A stretch of 64,000 bases of DNA from Mycobacterium sherrisii (GTDB lineage: Bacteria; Actinomycetota; Actinomycetes; Mycobacteriales; Mycobacteriaceae): positions 62,001 to 126,000 of the forward strand of contig NZ_LQPT01000072.1 in the NCBI RefSeq assembly GCF_002102355.1. The letters run 5' to 3'. Position 1 is the first letter of the stretch. The number at the start of each line of letters is the position of its first letter. A program made the translations under genes and the position numbers. A model generated the notes under the pieces. The model saw only the letters and a program-made list of their open reading frames with translations. It was not told where the DNA came from and searched no databases. Positions 37,143 to 46,917 of this stretch are shown in pieces.

Positions 37143-38639
37143 TCAGCCCGGATAACGGGAGTAGCACGCATCCATGTTGCCCGTCACGCCACCGCGGAAG
37201 GCCGCGATGCGCGTGAAACCGGCCGGCACACTGGTCCCGTCGGCGTCGCTGGCGACCATATGGTTGGTGAGCAAACCGGCGACGGCCTCGTCGAGATCAC
37301 CGGCGGTCAACAAAAGTTCGTTGTGCGAGGGAGTCTCGATCGGCTCGGCCATCTTGCGGTGCACGACCCCGGTCAGACAGGCGGTGCGTAGCGCGGTCCA
37401 GGGACTTTGCATCGGTAGGCCCCGTTCATGCTGTACCGCAAGGGCGTATCTCGACATCACGATCGACAGCGCCGTGTCGTCCCCTTGCGGCAGGGTGTGC
37501 TCATTCTCGTCCGAGACTTTCCCGACCGCGGTCAGTCCGGGCAGGTCGACCATGATCGTGTTGCTGGCGGGGCAATACGAGGCCGGCGGGCTGGCCTTGG
37601 CATCCGGGCAGCCCTCCGTCTTGAAGGACAGCGTTGGTGGGTTCTTGGGCGAGAACACTTTTCCCAGCAACTCCATCAGCGTCGAAAGGGTGTCTTGGCT
37701 GAGCGGGACCTCGCCGGTCTCCGGATCGCCGCTGGGGTCGGTTTGCAACGCCTTCGGCAGATCACCGCGACGCTGATCGATCTCCCGCTTGTTGATCCCG
37801 GCGCAACCCGAAGCGCCCGTGATGAAACCCATTTGGAAGGCGCTGACGCGATCCAGTGCCGAGCCGTGCTCGTCATCGTTTTCGGTATCGGCGTCCATCA
37901 CCGGGTCCCGGGTGGTGATGATGCCGGCCAGCACGTGATCGAGTCCGTCGGCGGTGCTCAGCGTGAACCGGGGCGACTTGCCGGAGGCCACCCAATACAG
38001 GTAGACGCCCGCGAAGCAGTCGGCCTGCTGTTCCCGAACGATGGTGAGGTCTTTTTTCGTCACCAGTCTGGCCATCTGCTGTAAGGCATGTCCGAACTCG
38101 TGCGCCAACACACCGGTGACGGACATGTCGCCGAAATAGCGTTGGGCGACCGGCATGAACACGCCGCGGTCCCACGCAATCAGGTTGCAGCGGGACGTGA
38201 AGAATGCGTTGACGAGCTTGTAGGTGTCGTTGTGACAGACGATGGGGCTGTCCGGATCGTTGGAATCGTAGGAGACCAGTTTTCCGACGGGCAGGAAGGT
38301 CCCGTTGAGCGACTGGCTGTAAGCCGATTTCCAGTAATCCTCGATGTCGTTGATCGACAGCAACGACAACTTGTCGATCGCACCGTTGTCGGTGTTGACC
38401 ACGGTGCCGCTCGTCGGGGGACCGTTCGGACGAGGCCCGCTGGGGCCGTTGGTGGCGGGCAGATCCCCCACGCGGAACGGGTCGTTGAGCATCGACAGCG
38501 CCCGGCCTTCGAGGACCGTCGTACATCCGGCAACCACGAGCGCCGCGGCGGCACAGGCAATTGCCGACCGCAGCGAACGCCGGGTGGTGCGTCCGAGGCC
38601 GCCGCGGGGCCGACGTCGATTCTGTCCGCAGCTCATCAT
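37143..38639 (-). CDS. lpqM: Lipoprotein metalloprotease LpqM
   Basis: A 498-residue surface lipoprotein with a lipobox VVAGC (Cys39). The zinc protease motif HEFGH is at residues 180-184, and the EQQADCFAG segment downstream should give the third ligand, as in neutral zinc metallopeptidases of the YpfJ type. The start is one of two ATG codons at 38639/38636 after GAGGTGG. M. tuberculosis LpqM has about the same length. The gene is in the usual lpqM-lpqL order, but with an extra M28 gene between them. Confidence 0.95.
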   Translation of the reverse strand: MMSCGQNRRRPRGGLGRTTRRSLRSAIACAAAALVVAGCTTVLEGRALSMLNDPFRVGDLPATNGPSGPRPNGPPTSGTVVNTDNGAIDKLSLLSINDIEDYWKSAYSQSLNGTFLPVGKLVSYDSNDPDSPIVCHNDTYKLVNAFFTSRCNLIAWDRGVFMPVAQRYFGDMSVTGVLAHEFGHALQQMARLVTKKDLTIVREQQADCFAGVYLYWVASGKSPRFTLSTADGLDHVLAGIITTRDPVMDADTENDDEHGSALDRVSAFQMGFITGASGCAGINKREIDQRRGDLPKALQTDPSGDPETGEVPLSQDTLSTLMELLGKVFSPKNPPTLSFKTEGCPDAKASPPASYCPASNTIMVDLPGLTAVGKVSDENEHTLPQGDDTALSIVMSRYALAVQHERGLPMQSPWTALRTACLTGVVHRKMAEPIETPSHNELLLTAGDLDEAVAGLLTNHMVASDADGTSVPAGFTRIAAFRGGVTGNMDACYSRYPG

Positions 38640-38742
38640 GACCACCTCATCCCGACCGGCTGCGCGGCAGCACCAAAGGGTTATCATTCTAGATCCGCCG
38701 GATGACGGTCGGAGCAGAAATTTCAAGACCCAGCAAACGCCG

Positions 38743-40212
38743 CTACGGCACCCGCGTCCGGTGGCGTTTGTCGCGGGGCGGAACGCCGTTGACGCCGGCG
38801 ATCGACTCGGCGTAATGGCCCACCGCGAACGCCACCCCAGAACCCATGATGGCCAACGCTTCCCGGTTGATGTTGTCGATCGTGTCCCGCGGGCTCTGGA
38901 AGTTGGGATCGAACCCCACTCCGACCTGGCCACCCCACAAGCGGGCCTGCACAGTGGTTTTCGGCTGTGACGCGCCGGTGCTCATGCCGCCGATCGGTAT
39001 GCCCGCGATCATGAACGGGTGGTAGTCGGTCCGGATGCCCAACGGCATATCGGCGGGCCGCTTCCCGGCCAGGTTCAGATAGCCGGACAAGGTGCGCTCG
39101 ATGCCGGCCGACCCGTCGGGCACATCACCAAAGGAGATTCCCGGTCCGGGCGGACCGGACTGATCGCCGTCGTCGGTGAAGAAGCCGGCGTTGGGCGAAC
39201 CGAGCAGATTGAAGTCGAGGTACAGTGCGATGTCGTTGAGTTGCTGCTCGTTCAGGCCGAACACGTAGTCCAGCACCCCGTTGAGACCATCCTCGTCGGC
39301 CCCCCAGAACACGAAGCGCACCGCGTTGTTCACCGGTGCCAACGGGCCCAGCCGTAACGCGGTTTCCAGCACTGCGGCCACGCCGGATCCGTTGTCGTTG
39401 ATGCCCGGTCCGGTGCGCGGTCCGTCCAGATGGGCGCCGACCACGATGACGTCTTTCGTCGAACCGGTCTTGGTCTGCGCCAGCACGTTTCGCGAGGTGA
39501 CCTTGGCGTTCTCGGCGTCGAGCACCAGTCGTACCGGCGCGGTGCTCCGCGCTAGCGCACTGCCGCCGTAGCTGCCGACCACGGCGACGGGCATCGTCAA
39601 CTGCTTGAAGTAGCCGGGGTTGAACAGGGTCGGCGGGGCGCCCTGACCGTTGGGCGCGCTGACCACGATCAGCGCCGCCGCACCCTTGGCCTTCGCACTG
39701 TTCTGCTTGTCGACCACCGAGCAGTGGGCGTCGTCGACGACGGCGATCGCGCCGGCGGGCAGCGTCGCCGGATAGTCGCCCGCCGCGCAACCGGACGGTT
39801 GCCGGGGGCGCACCGGCTGGCCGGTCAGACCGCCCGGCGGTGTCCGGACCAACAACGAGGCCTGGTCGACCGAGTAGTTGCTGCCGGCGATCGTCAACAA
39901 CGGCTTGCCCGGTGACACCGCGTACAGCCGGTCGAACTGGGGCGTAGCCACGTCGAATCCGTTGTTCCGCAGGGCATTTGCCACATACTCGACGCTAGCG
40001 TCGTAGCCCGGTGTCCCCTCGGCGCGGTTCCCCTTGTTGGCGTTGGCGATCTCCTGCAGCGCGCGCAGGTGGGCGAACATGCCGTCCGCGGTGACCTTGG
40101 TCGCCAGGCCACGGCCCAGATCGGGTGCCGCCGCGGGCGGCGCCGGACGGGGCGAGGCGCATCCGGCCAGCAGCCCGATCAGTACTAGCGCCGAGCCCCA
40201 CCGTCGGATCAT
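38743..40212 (-). CDS. LpqL paralogue, M28 peptidase fold with lost catalytic residues
   Basis: A 489-residue lipoprotein (lipobox LLAGC, Cys18) with a PA insert domain and an M28 peptidase domain. Compared with LpqL next door it keeps the first metal ligands His261 (GAHLDG) and Asp273 (NDNGSG) and Glu307. The general base Glu is Asp306 (WGADEDG), the second-metal Asp is Asn335 (LDFNLLGSPN), and the last His is Gln439 (DPNFQSPRDT). It is therefore probably not a standard aminopeptidase. Its ATG overlaps the lpqL stop (ATGA), so the pair arose by tandem duplication and is co-translated. I do not recall this second copy in M. tuberculosis. Confidence 0.9.
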   Translation of the reverse strand: MIRRWGSALVLIGLLAGCASPRPAPPAAAPDLGRGLATKVTADGMFAHLRALQEIANANKGNRAEGTPGYDASVEYVANALRNNGFDVATPQFDRLYAVSPGKPLLTIAGSNYSVDQASLLVRTPPGGLTGQPVRPRQPSGCAAGDYPATLPAGAIAVVDDAHCSVVDKQNSAKAKGAAALIVVSAPNGQGAPPTLFNPGYFKQLTMPVAVVGSYGGSALARSTAPVRLVLDAENAKVTSRNVLAQTKTGSTKDVIVVGAHLDGPRTGPGINDNGSGVAAVLETALRLGPLAPVNNAVRFVFWGADEDGLNGVLDYVFGLNEQQLNDIALYLDFNLLGSPNAGFFTDDGDQSGPPGPGISFGDVPDGSAGIERTLSGYLNLAGKRPADMPLGIRTDYHPFMIAGIPIGGMSTGASQPKTTVQARLWGGQVGVGFDPNFQSPRDTIDNINREALAIMGSGVAFAVGHYAESIAGVNGVPPRDKRHRTRVP

Positions 40213-41705
40213 GGCTTCGCAAGCACGTGCCGGGTGCGGTCCGCGAGGACGGGAACCCCGTTTCGCCCGTTGAGGTCCTGGGCATACAGCGCCACCACAT
40301 ACGCGACGCCGGCGCCGTTGATGCCCAGTGCGGTGCGGTCGATGTGGTCGAGGGTGTCGGTCTTTTTGTGATAGTTGGGATCGAACGGTTCGTCCGCCGT
40401 CCCGCCCCACAACTTGGCCTGCTCGACCGACTTCTTGATCTCCGCGCCGGAGAACAATCCGCCCGCCGGAATGCCGGCCAGGGTGAATCCGTCGTAGTCC
40501 GAACGTCCATCGAAGGAGGTGTCCTGGGCTGACTTGCCCGCCGACTTCAGGTAGCTTACGAACGTTCGTTCGATGCCGGCCGAGCCTTCGGGCACCACCG
40601 GCTGGCCTCGGGCCTCGGCCGGCAGGGACTGGTCGCCGTCATAGGTGAAGTAGCCGGGGTTCGGGGAGGCGAGCATGTCGAAATTCAGGTACAGCGCAAT
40701 GTGTTTGAGGTCGTCGAGGTTCAGCGATTCGACGTAGTTGCGGGATCCGATCAGACCCAGTTCCTCGGCGCCCCAGAAGCCGAACCGCACCGCGTTGTGC
40801 ACCTGCGGTGAGTTTCCCAGCTGCACGGCGGTTTCCAGGACCGCGGCCACACCCGAGCCGTTATCGTTTATGCCCGGCCCCTCGGGCACGCTGTCCACAT
40901 GCGCACCCGCCATCACCACGTCGTCGGTCGATCCGGTCTTGGTCTGTGCGATGACGTTGCGGGCCTTGAAATCCTGACTGTGCGCGTCCAGCTTGATGGT
41001 GGTCGGACCCGGCCGGGCCTTCAGCTGGATGCCGACCGACTTGGTCACGCCCAGGACGGGGATCTTCACGTCGGTGTTCGCCCCGAGGGTTCCGCCCATG
41101 TGCTCCTCGTCGACGTTGTCGGCGACGATCATCGCGACGGCGCCGCGCTGTGCCGCGGCCGCTTCCTTCTGGGCGAACGGGCAGGTGCCGCGATCGACCA
41201 GGGCCACCGCGCCCTTGATGGCCGGGTTGTCGTAATCCGAGGCCGCACAGCCCAGGCCGTTGCCCCCGGATACCACCAGCAGTGGTCCGCCCACCCCGTC
41301 GGGGCCGGTGCCGAGGCTGTACTCGAGGGCTCGCGCCTCGATGGTGTTGCCGCCGACCGTGACCGTCGGCTTCTCGGCATGAAAGACGCGCGCCGAAAAC
41401 TCCGGAGTTTGCACGTCAAAACCACTGTTGCGCAACGTCGTTGCAATGTAGTCGATACTGGCTTCGTAACCGGGGGTGCCGACCGCCCGGGTGCCGTTAT
41501 TGGCGTTGGCGATGTCTTGCAGCTTCGTCAGGTGCACCATCATGGCGTCGGCGGTGACCTTGTTGTGCAGCGCGCCGGCGAACTCGGCCGCCGCGAGGTC
41601 GCCGGCCGGCTGCGAGGTCGCCGACCGATGGGAGCAGCCGCTGGACACCACGGCAACGCTGACCGCGGCAAGCAACGCCGCCAGCGCTCGGGATTTGTTC
41701 ACCAT
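40209..41705 (-). CDS. lpqL: Lipoprotein aminopeptidase LpqL
   Basis: A 498-residue M28 metallo-aminopeptidase anchored to the cell surface (lipobox VSSGC, Cys24). The PA domain (about 120-245) is inserted before the catalytic core. All di-zinc ligands are present: His269, Asp281, Glu315, Asp343 and His446, with general base Glu314 (WGAEELG), in the Streptomyces griseus aminopeptidase pattern. It cleaves N-terminal residues from peptides. The start MVNKSRALAA matches the M. tuberculosis protein. It is coupled to the degenerate paralogue downstream. Confidence 0.96.
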   Translation of the reverse strand: MVNKSRALAALLAAVSVAVVSSGCSHRSATSQPAGDLAAAEFAGALHNKVTADAMMVHLTKLQDIANANNGTRAVGTPGYEASIDYIATTLRNSGFDVQTPEFSARVFHAEKPTVTVGGNTIEARALEYSLGTGPDGVGGPLLVVSGGNGLGCAASDYDNPAIKGAVALVDRGTCPFAQKEAAAAQRGAVAMIVADNVDEEHMGGTLGANTDVKIPVLGVTKSVGIQLKARPGPTTIKLDAHSQDFKARNVIAQTKTGSTDDVVMAGAHVDSVPEGPGINDNGSGVAAVLETAVQLGNSPQVHNAVRFGFWGAEELGLIGSRNYVESLNLDDLKHIALYLNFDMLASPNPGYFTYDGDQSLPAEARGQPVVPEGSAGIERTFVSYLKSAGKSAQDTSFDGRSDYDGFTLAGIPAGGLFSGAEIKKSVEQAKLWGGTADEPFDPNYHKKTDTLDHIDRTALGINGAGVAYVVALYAQDLNGRNGVPVLADRTRHVLAKP

Positions 41706-41725
41706 TGCGCCTAAGGTTAGACGCT

Positions 41726-42145
41726 TCACACATACAGGCCGCTGAATGGGGCAAACGGAATGTTGCGCACCACAAACCAAACCGCGACCAACGTCAGCAC
41801 CACCGCGGCTGACCAGCGCTGGTGCTGCCAGCTGCGGATGCGCCGGCCCGTCACACGACCGTAGGCCCACACCACATACGCCCAGACCAGCAGCGCGACC
41901 GCGGCCAAGCCCAACGCGTTGAACCTGGCGGCGGCCAGCAGATCGCCGTGCAGCAGCGAATACAGCATGCGCATGCTGCCGCAGCCGGGACAGTCGATAC
42001 CGAGCAGCGCTTTGGTGGGACACACCGGCAGGGGCCCGCCCGGTGTGGTCGGATCACCCAGCCAGATCGCGGCACACACCACCGTGGCAACCCCGGCGAC
42101 CAGCAGCGGCGCGCCGAGTCCAACCGAAACCTGCCCCTGGCGCAT
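41726..42145 (-). CDS. DUF2752 membrane protein
   Basis: A 139-residue protein with four hydrophobic segments. The DUF2752 signature CPTKALLGIDCPGCGSMRMLYSLLHGD is complete, with three Cys (CP, CPGCG) that might bind a metal or heme. The function is not known. It is 20 bp upstream of lpqL on the same strand and 22 bp downstream of the CD225-like gene, suggesting one transcript. Confidence 0.88.
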   Translation of the reverse strand: MRQGQVSVGLGAPLLVAGVATVVCAAIWLGDPTTPGGPLPVCPTKALLGIDCPGCGSMRMLYSLLHGDLLAAARFNALGLAAVALLVWAYVVWAYGRVTGRRIRSWQHQRWSAAVVLTLVAVWFVVRNIPFAPFSGLYV

Positions 42146-42167
42146 GACCGCGAGCGTAGCCCGGTTT

Positions 42168-42500
42168 TCAGCGCATCGCGGCCAGCGCAGCCGATGTCGA
42201 GTTATCGGCGGTCAGCGCGATGATTCCCAGCACGATCGCGTAGAGGACGGCGCCGACGACCGCGGCGATGACCGACCACTTCACCCACTTCTTGGCGGCG
42301 TCAGCGGCCGCCTGCGCCTCGGCGTACTGGCCCTGCGCCCACAACCCGCTCACCTGAGAGGATTTGACGATGGCAACGATGCCCAATGGCAGGCAGCAAA
42401 ACAGCGTCGCCAAAATCGACCACACCAAGTAGTTATCCGGCGGCTGGCCGGCGGGCGGCTGCTGCGGCGGATAACCGGGAGACGGCGGTTGAGCAGTCAT
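42168..42500 (-). CDS. CD225/dispanin-like membrane protein
   Basis: A 110-residue protein. After a Pro-rich N-terminus comes DNYLVWSILATLFCCLPLGIVAIVKSSQV, the CD225/dispanin signature with its double Cys, then an amphipathic segment (AAADAAKKWVKWS) and a second membrane helix. Bacterial members are of unknown function, but the eukaryotic relatives (IFITM) change membrane curvature. The start ATG is at 42500. The 280 bp upstream to 42781 are divergent promoter space with no visible gene. Confidence 0.92.
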   Translation of the reverse strand: MTAQPPSPGYPPQQPPAGQPPDNYLVWSILATLFCCLPLGIVAIVKSSQVSGLWAQGQYAEAQAAADAAKKWVKWSVIAAVVGAVLYAIVLGIIALTADNSTSAALAAMR

Positions 42501-42780
42501 GGAAACTCCAGTCCCGAGAAGTTAGCTGGCGCGAAACGGTGCTTACCATACCTGAGCTCGACGCGGCGGGCGACAAGTCGGGAAAATCCTTTTTTTGTGT
42601 GGCTTCGGGCTTGATCGCATGGCCGGGCCCGCCGTGGCCAGAGTCCGAGATTCGGAACGAACTCTGATGTCCACACACGGTTTTCAACGCGGTACCGCAA
42701 CAAACACCGGCCCACCAAAAAAGATGCTTATAACGACAATTTCCAACGGATTGTTTTGGCCGACGCCCTACAGTCGAGGA

Positions 42781-43293
42781 ATGGGTTACCTAGCGAAGAC
42801 GGCACGGGCGGGGGCCGCGCTGGTGGCCGGCTTCGCGATGGCGACGGCCGGACCGGCGGCGGCGGATCCCAGCACCGGCAACGCGGCGGACATCAACACG
42901 CTGGCCGGGGCGCTGTCGAAGGGGTACGGGCTGAACAACTGCACCGCCCAGCCGGTTCCGCGCGGTGCGCTGGCGTACCTGCAGTGTGGGCGGAGCCCCG
43001 ACCCGAGCGGGCCGATGCTGGCCAAGTATTTCCTGTTCGGCGGCGACGATCTGGCCAGCTCGTTCAATGCCCTGATCGGCGGCGATGCCCTGGGCAATTG
43101 CGCAGACAAAGCTTCGCCCGCGCCCTGGCATCAGGGCAGCTCGACCGCCAGCGCGGGGCTCGTGGCGTGCGGAACATTTCAAAATCATGCCGAGATCATC
43201 TGGACCAACACCGCCAAGAACATGCTGGGCGTGATCCGCGCCGCCGGGCCCGACGTCCCCTCGCTTTACCAATGGTGGCGGAATAACGGTTGA
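42781..43293 (+). CDS. Secreted cysteine-containing protein, paralogue 1
   Basis: A 170-residue exported protein. The signal peptide ends at GPAAAD (about 30). The mature part has four Cys in the order NNC, LQCG, GNCAD and VACGTF, likely two disulfides, and closes with PSLYQWWRNNG. I recall similar proteins in other mycobacteria loosely named 'serine/threonine protein kinase', but no kinase motif is present. It is followed by a clear paralogue, so this is a tandem duplication. The ATG at 42781 lies close to a likely promoter; no strong ribosome site is seen. The function is unknown. Confidence 0.85.
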   Translation: MGYLAKTARAGAALVAGFAMATAGPAAADPSTGNAADINTLAGALSKGYGLNNCTAQPVPRGALAYLQCGRSPDPSGPMLAKYFLFGGDDLASSFNALIGGDALGNCADKASPAPWHQGSSTASAGLVACGTFQNHAEIIWTNTAKNMLGVIRAAGPDVPSLYQWWRNNG

Positions 43294-43433
43294 CCAACCC
43301 GAATTGATGCCGATGCAAATGGTATTCGACGGAATGGGTTGCGTCCGGGGGGTTTATCCCTACGATCATTCTCACCGCACGAATATCGCCAGCGCGGTCC
43401 GCCGAGCGGTTCAACTATTTTCAGGAGTTGACG

Positions 43434-43955
43434 ATGCCTTACTTCCCCAACACGCTGCGGGTCGCGACCATCGCCGCATTCGCCGCCGGCTTTTGCTGCC
43501 TTGGCACCGCAACCGCGACAGCGGATACCACCGGTAGTTCATCCGACGTCAATACATTGGCCAGTTCGCTCGCCAAGGGTTACGGACTCAACAATTGCGA
43601 GTCGGCAGAATTGACGGGCGCGGAAATTGTGGAGCTGCATTGCGGGCAAAATCCCGACCCGAACGGACCGGCCTCCGCGGTCTATCAGCTCTTCAAGAGC
43701 GGTAACGACCTGAGTGGCGCGTACGCCAGCAACCTCAAGGACGTGACGCTCGCGTCGTGCAGCGGCAGCGGCAGCTCGGCACCGGGCCCGTGGCATCAAG
43801 GTAGCGCCGAGCAGGCCGGCGGCCAGATGGCATGCGGGACGTACCAGGGTGTCAGTCTGGTGCTGTGGACCGTCGACGGCAAGAACGTGTTGGGGTCCAT
43901 CTTCTCCAAGGCGGGCGTCCCCTCGCTGTACAAGTGGTGGCAGGCCAGCGCCTGA
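43434..43955 (+). CDS. Secreted cysteine-containing protein, paralogue 2
   Basis: A 173-residue paralogue of the previous gene. The signal peptide ends at TATAD (about 32). The shared pattern is DVNTLASSLAKGYGLNNC, LHCGQNPDPNGP, PWHQGS, ACGTYQG and PSLYKWWQ, with the same four Cys positions. The ATG at 43434 follows AGGAG by six bases; a TTG two codons before is rejected. The 140-bp gap between the two genes shows no terminator. The function is unknown. Confidence 0.87.
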   Translation: MPYFPNTLRVATIAAFAAGFCCLGTATATADTTGSSSDVNTLASSLAKGYGLNNCESAELTGAEIVELHCGQNPDPNGPASAVYQLFKSGNDLSGAYASNLKDVTLASCSGSGSSAPGPWHQGSAEQAGGQMACGTYQGVSLVLWTVDGKNVLGSIFSKAGVPSLYKWWQASA

Positions 43956-43974
43956 CCGGGACCCTGCCGGGTAG

Positions 43975-44790
43975 TTAAACGCCGAGCTTCTCCAATTGCG
44001 CGACAACCAGATCGGCAACCGCGCGCATCCCTGCGGCGTTGGGATGTAGCGGCGCGGGCTTACCCGGCAGCGGCACAACGAATTTCGCCGGTGTGGTCGT
44101 CCACGGCTCGGCCGACCAGGCGTGGTGATCTCGGCTCGCGGCGGCCGCCCCGACGACCTCGCAACCGGTTGCCGCAGCCGCCCGGGCGGTGAGGTTCGCC
44201 AGTTCGCCGGCGACGTGGCGGCCGACGTCGGCATCGGCGTCCGATAGCGGCGGTGCGGCCATCCCCGCGGGCGGCAACATCGTGAGGTAATCGACGAAGA
44301 ACACCCGCGCGCGCGGAGCCCGGTCGCACACGGCTTTTCCTACGGCACACAGCGAATCGAACGCGTCCGCCAGTGCTTGGTCACGGGCCTCCCGGTCGAG
44401 CAGTTGCGCTATCCGTCCGCCCACCACGGGCAGCCACCGAGCCGGCCGCGGCAGCGCCGCCGCCATCAGCAGCGGGACATAGCCGACGTCGTTGCCGCCG
44501 ATCGTGACGGTGACCACCGCCTCCGAGCCGTCCAACGCGGTGATCTGCGGCGGCGCGTGGTGTTGAGGTTCGGTCAGGATGTGGGCGGTGGTGGCACCGG
44601 AGAACGTCACATCGACCAGCTCGAAGTTCATCCGGTCGGCGACCAGATGCGGGTAGTTGCGGGCCGAGCGGCCCGACCACCGTGGCGCGTCCTTTGCCTG
44701 GGGCCGGATGCCCGGACCGGCGGCCATCGAACTGCCAAGTGCTACATACCGTTTCGGCGTTTTCCCCGCAGGCCCCGTCGGTTCGCTCAT
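43975..44790 (-). CDS. SGNH-type hydrolase
   Basis: A 271-residue SGNH/GDSL lipase-esterase without a signal peptide. The block I motif ALGSSMAAGPGI holds the nucleophile Ser (in place of GDS). GGNDVGY is block III and LHPNAAGM supplies the His. It is separated from thiG upstream by 13 bp, so it probably belongs to the thiO-thiS-thiG transcript and is under the same riboswitch. The substrate is unknown. Confidence 0.88.
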   Translation of the reverse strand: MSEPTGPAGKTPKRYVALGSSMAAGPGIRPQAKDAPRWSGRSARNYPHLVADRMNFELVDVTFSGATTAHILTEPQHHAPPQITALDGSEAVVTVTIGGNDVGYVPLLMAAALPRPARWLPVVGGRIAQLLDREARDQALADAFDSLCAVGKAVCDRAPRARVFFVDYLTMLPPAGMAAPPLSDADADVGRHVAGELANLTARAAAATGCEVVGAAAASRDHHAWSAEPWTTTPAKFVVPLPGKPAPLHPNAAGMRAVADLVVAQLEKLGV

Positions 44791-44803
44791 CGTCGGCGTG
44801 TGA

Positions 44804-45748
<945 letters not shown>

Positions 45749-45752
<4 letters not shown>

Positions 45753-46765
45753 GAGGCCGCTCCGACCGGGGCGAGTTCGGCAAGGATCTGTTCGGCGGTC
45801 CACGGCGCCAGCAGGAAGCCCGACCGGCCGTGCCCGGCCGCCACCAGGGTGCGTTCGTCCAGGCGTCCTACGACGGGCAGATTATCCGGTGTCATGGGGC
45901 GCAGCCCGGCCGCGCACTCGGCCAACTCGTATTCACCCAGCGCCGGCACCACCGCACAGGCGTCGTCCAGCAGGTCGCGCACGCCGGACACCACCGGGGC
46001 GGTGTCGCGGCCGTGCTCATACTGCGTCGCACCGACCACCACCCCGTCCGGGCGCGGCACCACGTACACCTGGCGGCCGTGCACGCGGGCGCGAACGACT
46101 CTGCGCAGCAAAGGCATACACCCCTTGCGCCAGCGCAGCCGCAGCACCTCGCCCTTGACCGGATGCACGGCCAGCCCGGGCCACAGCGTCGGCGCGTCGA
46201 TGCCGTTGGCGATCACCACCGCGTCGCCGCGCACCCGCGACAGTTCGTCGGCCGGCGGCGCCCACCGCACGCCGAGACGCTCGCAGTCCGCCTCCAGCGC
46301 GTCCACCACTGCCCGGTTGTCCACGGCCATTTCGGTGGGTGCCCGAAAACCATGTCGGATGCCTTGCGCCAGCAACGGTTCGACGTCACAGGCCGCCGAC
46401 TCCCAGATCACCGGGTGGCCCTGGCCGTCCAGCCACTCCGCGACCGTGCGTAGGTCGGCCACGTCGGCCCGGTCGACAGCAACGACCAGCGACTCCCGCG
46501 CGGTGATCACCCCCGGCGGCAGCCCATCGAGGTAGCCGCCCTCGTGCCACAGCCGTAGCGACTCCAGGCCTAACCGCAACAAATGCTCTTCGCCCGGCCA
46601 GCCTTCGCTGTGCGGCGCCAGCATGCCGCCGGCCACCCAGGACGCGCCACGCACGCCGGTGCGATGCACTCGCACCGACCAGCCGGCCTGCGCCGCCCGG
46701 CGCGCCACGGACAGCCCGATGACACCGCCGCCGATGACGGCCAGCGTCTGTTCGCCTGAAATCAT
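45749..46765 (-). CDS. thiO: Glycine/D-amino-acid oxidase ThiO
   Basis: A 338-residue FAD enzyme that makes dehydroglycine for the thiazole step. The dinucleotide motif VIGGGVIGLSVARRAAQAG is at residues 10-28. Substrate-binding and FAD-contact blocks are VYVVPRPDGVVVGATQYEHG and AGLRPMTPDNLPVVG, followed by GHGRSGFLLAPW. Its start ATG at 46765 lies six bases from the GGGAG at the end of a TPP riboswitch, so it is the riboswitch-controlled lead gene. Confidence 0.96.
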
Positions 46766-46770
46766 CCTCA

Positions 46771-46874
46771 GCTCCCTTCGCCGGCATGATCCGGATCAGG
46801 TGTGACGGTAAGGGCAGGTCCGGCGGCTCCGGTTGTGCCCACTCTCAGCCCCGCATCACCCGGGACTCCCGTGT
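46771..46874 (-). promoter_or_regulatory. TPP riboswitch of thiO-thiS-thiG
   Basis: Read on the minus strand it shows GGGGCTGAGAG (about 46843-46833), then ACCTGATCCGGATCATGCCGGCGAAGGGAG (to about 46772), the two conserved halves of the thi-box, closed by an outer stem around CGGGAGTCCCG. Its terminal GGGAG is the thiO ribosome site. It is the second TPP riboswitch in this window. Confidence 0.95.
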
Positions 46875-46893
46875 CTCTAGTTGTTCGGGTACT

Positions 46894-46911
46894 ACGCTAG
46901 CGCGCTAGCGT
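46894..46911. promoter_or_regulatory. 18-bp perfect palindrome between thiO and thiE
   Basis: ACGCTAGCGCGCTAGCGT is fully self-complementary with no spacer and consists of two CGCTAGCG units. It lies 7 bp before the thiE start codon and 20 bp upstream of the riboswitch. It could bind a dimeric regulator of both divergent genes. Confidence 0.6.
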
Positions 46912-46917
46912 CACGGT

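Noticed and set aside
42595-42780. An upstream start for the first secreted paralogue
   Set aside because: An earlier start would place about 60 residues ahead of a normal signal peptide; the ATG at 42781 begins that signal peptide.
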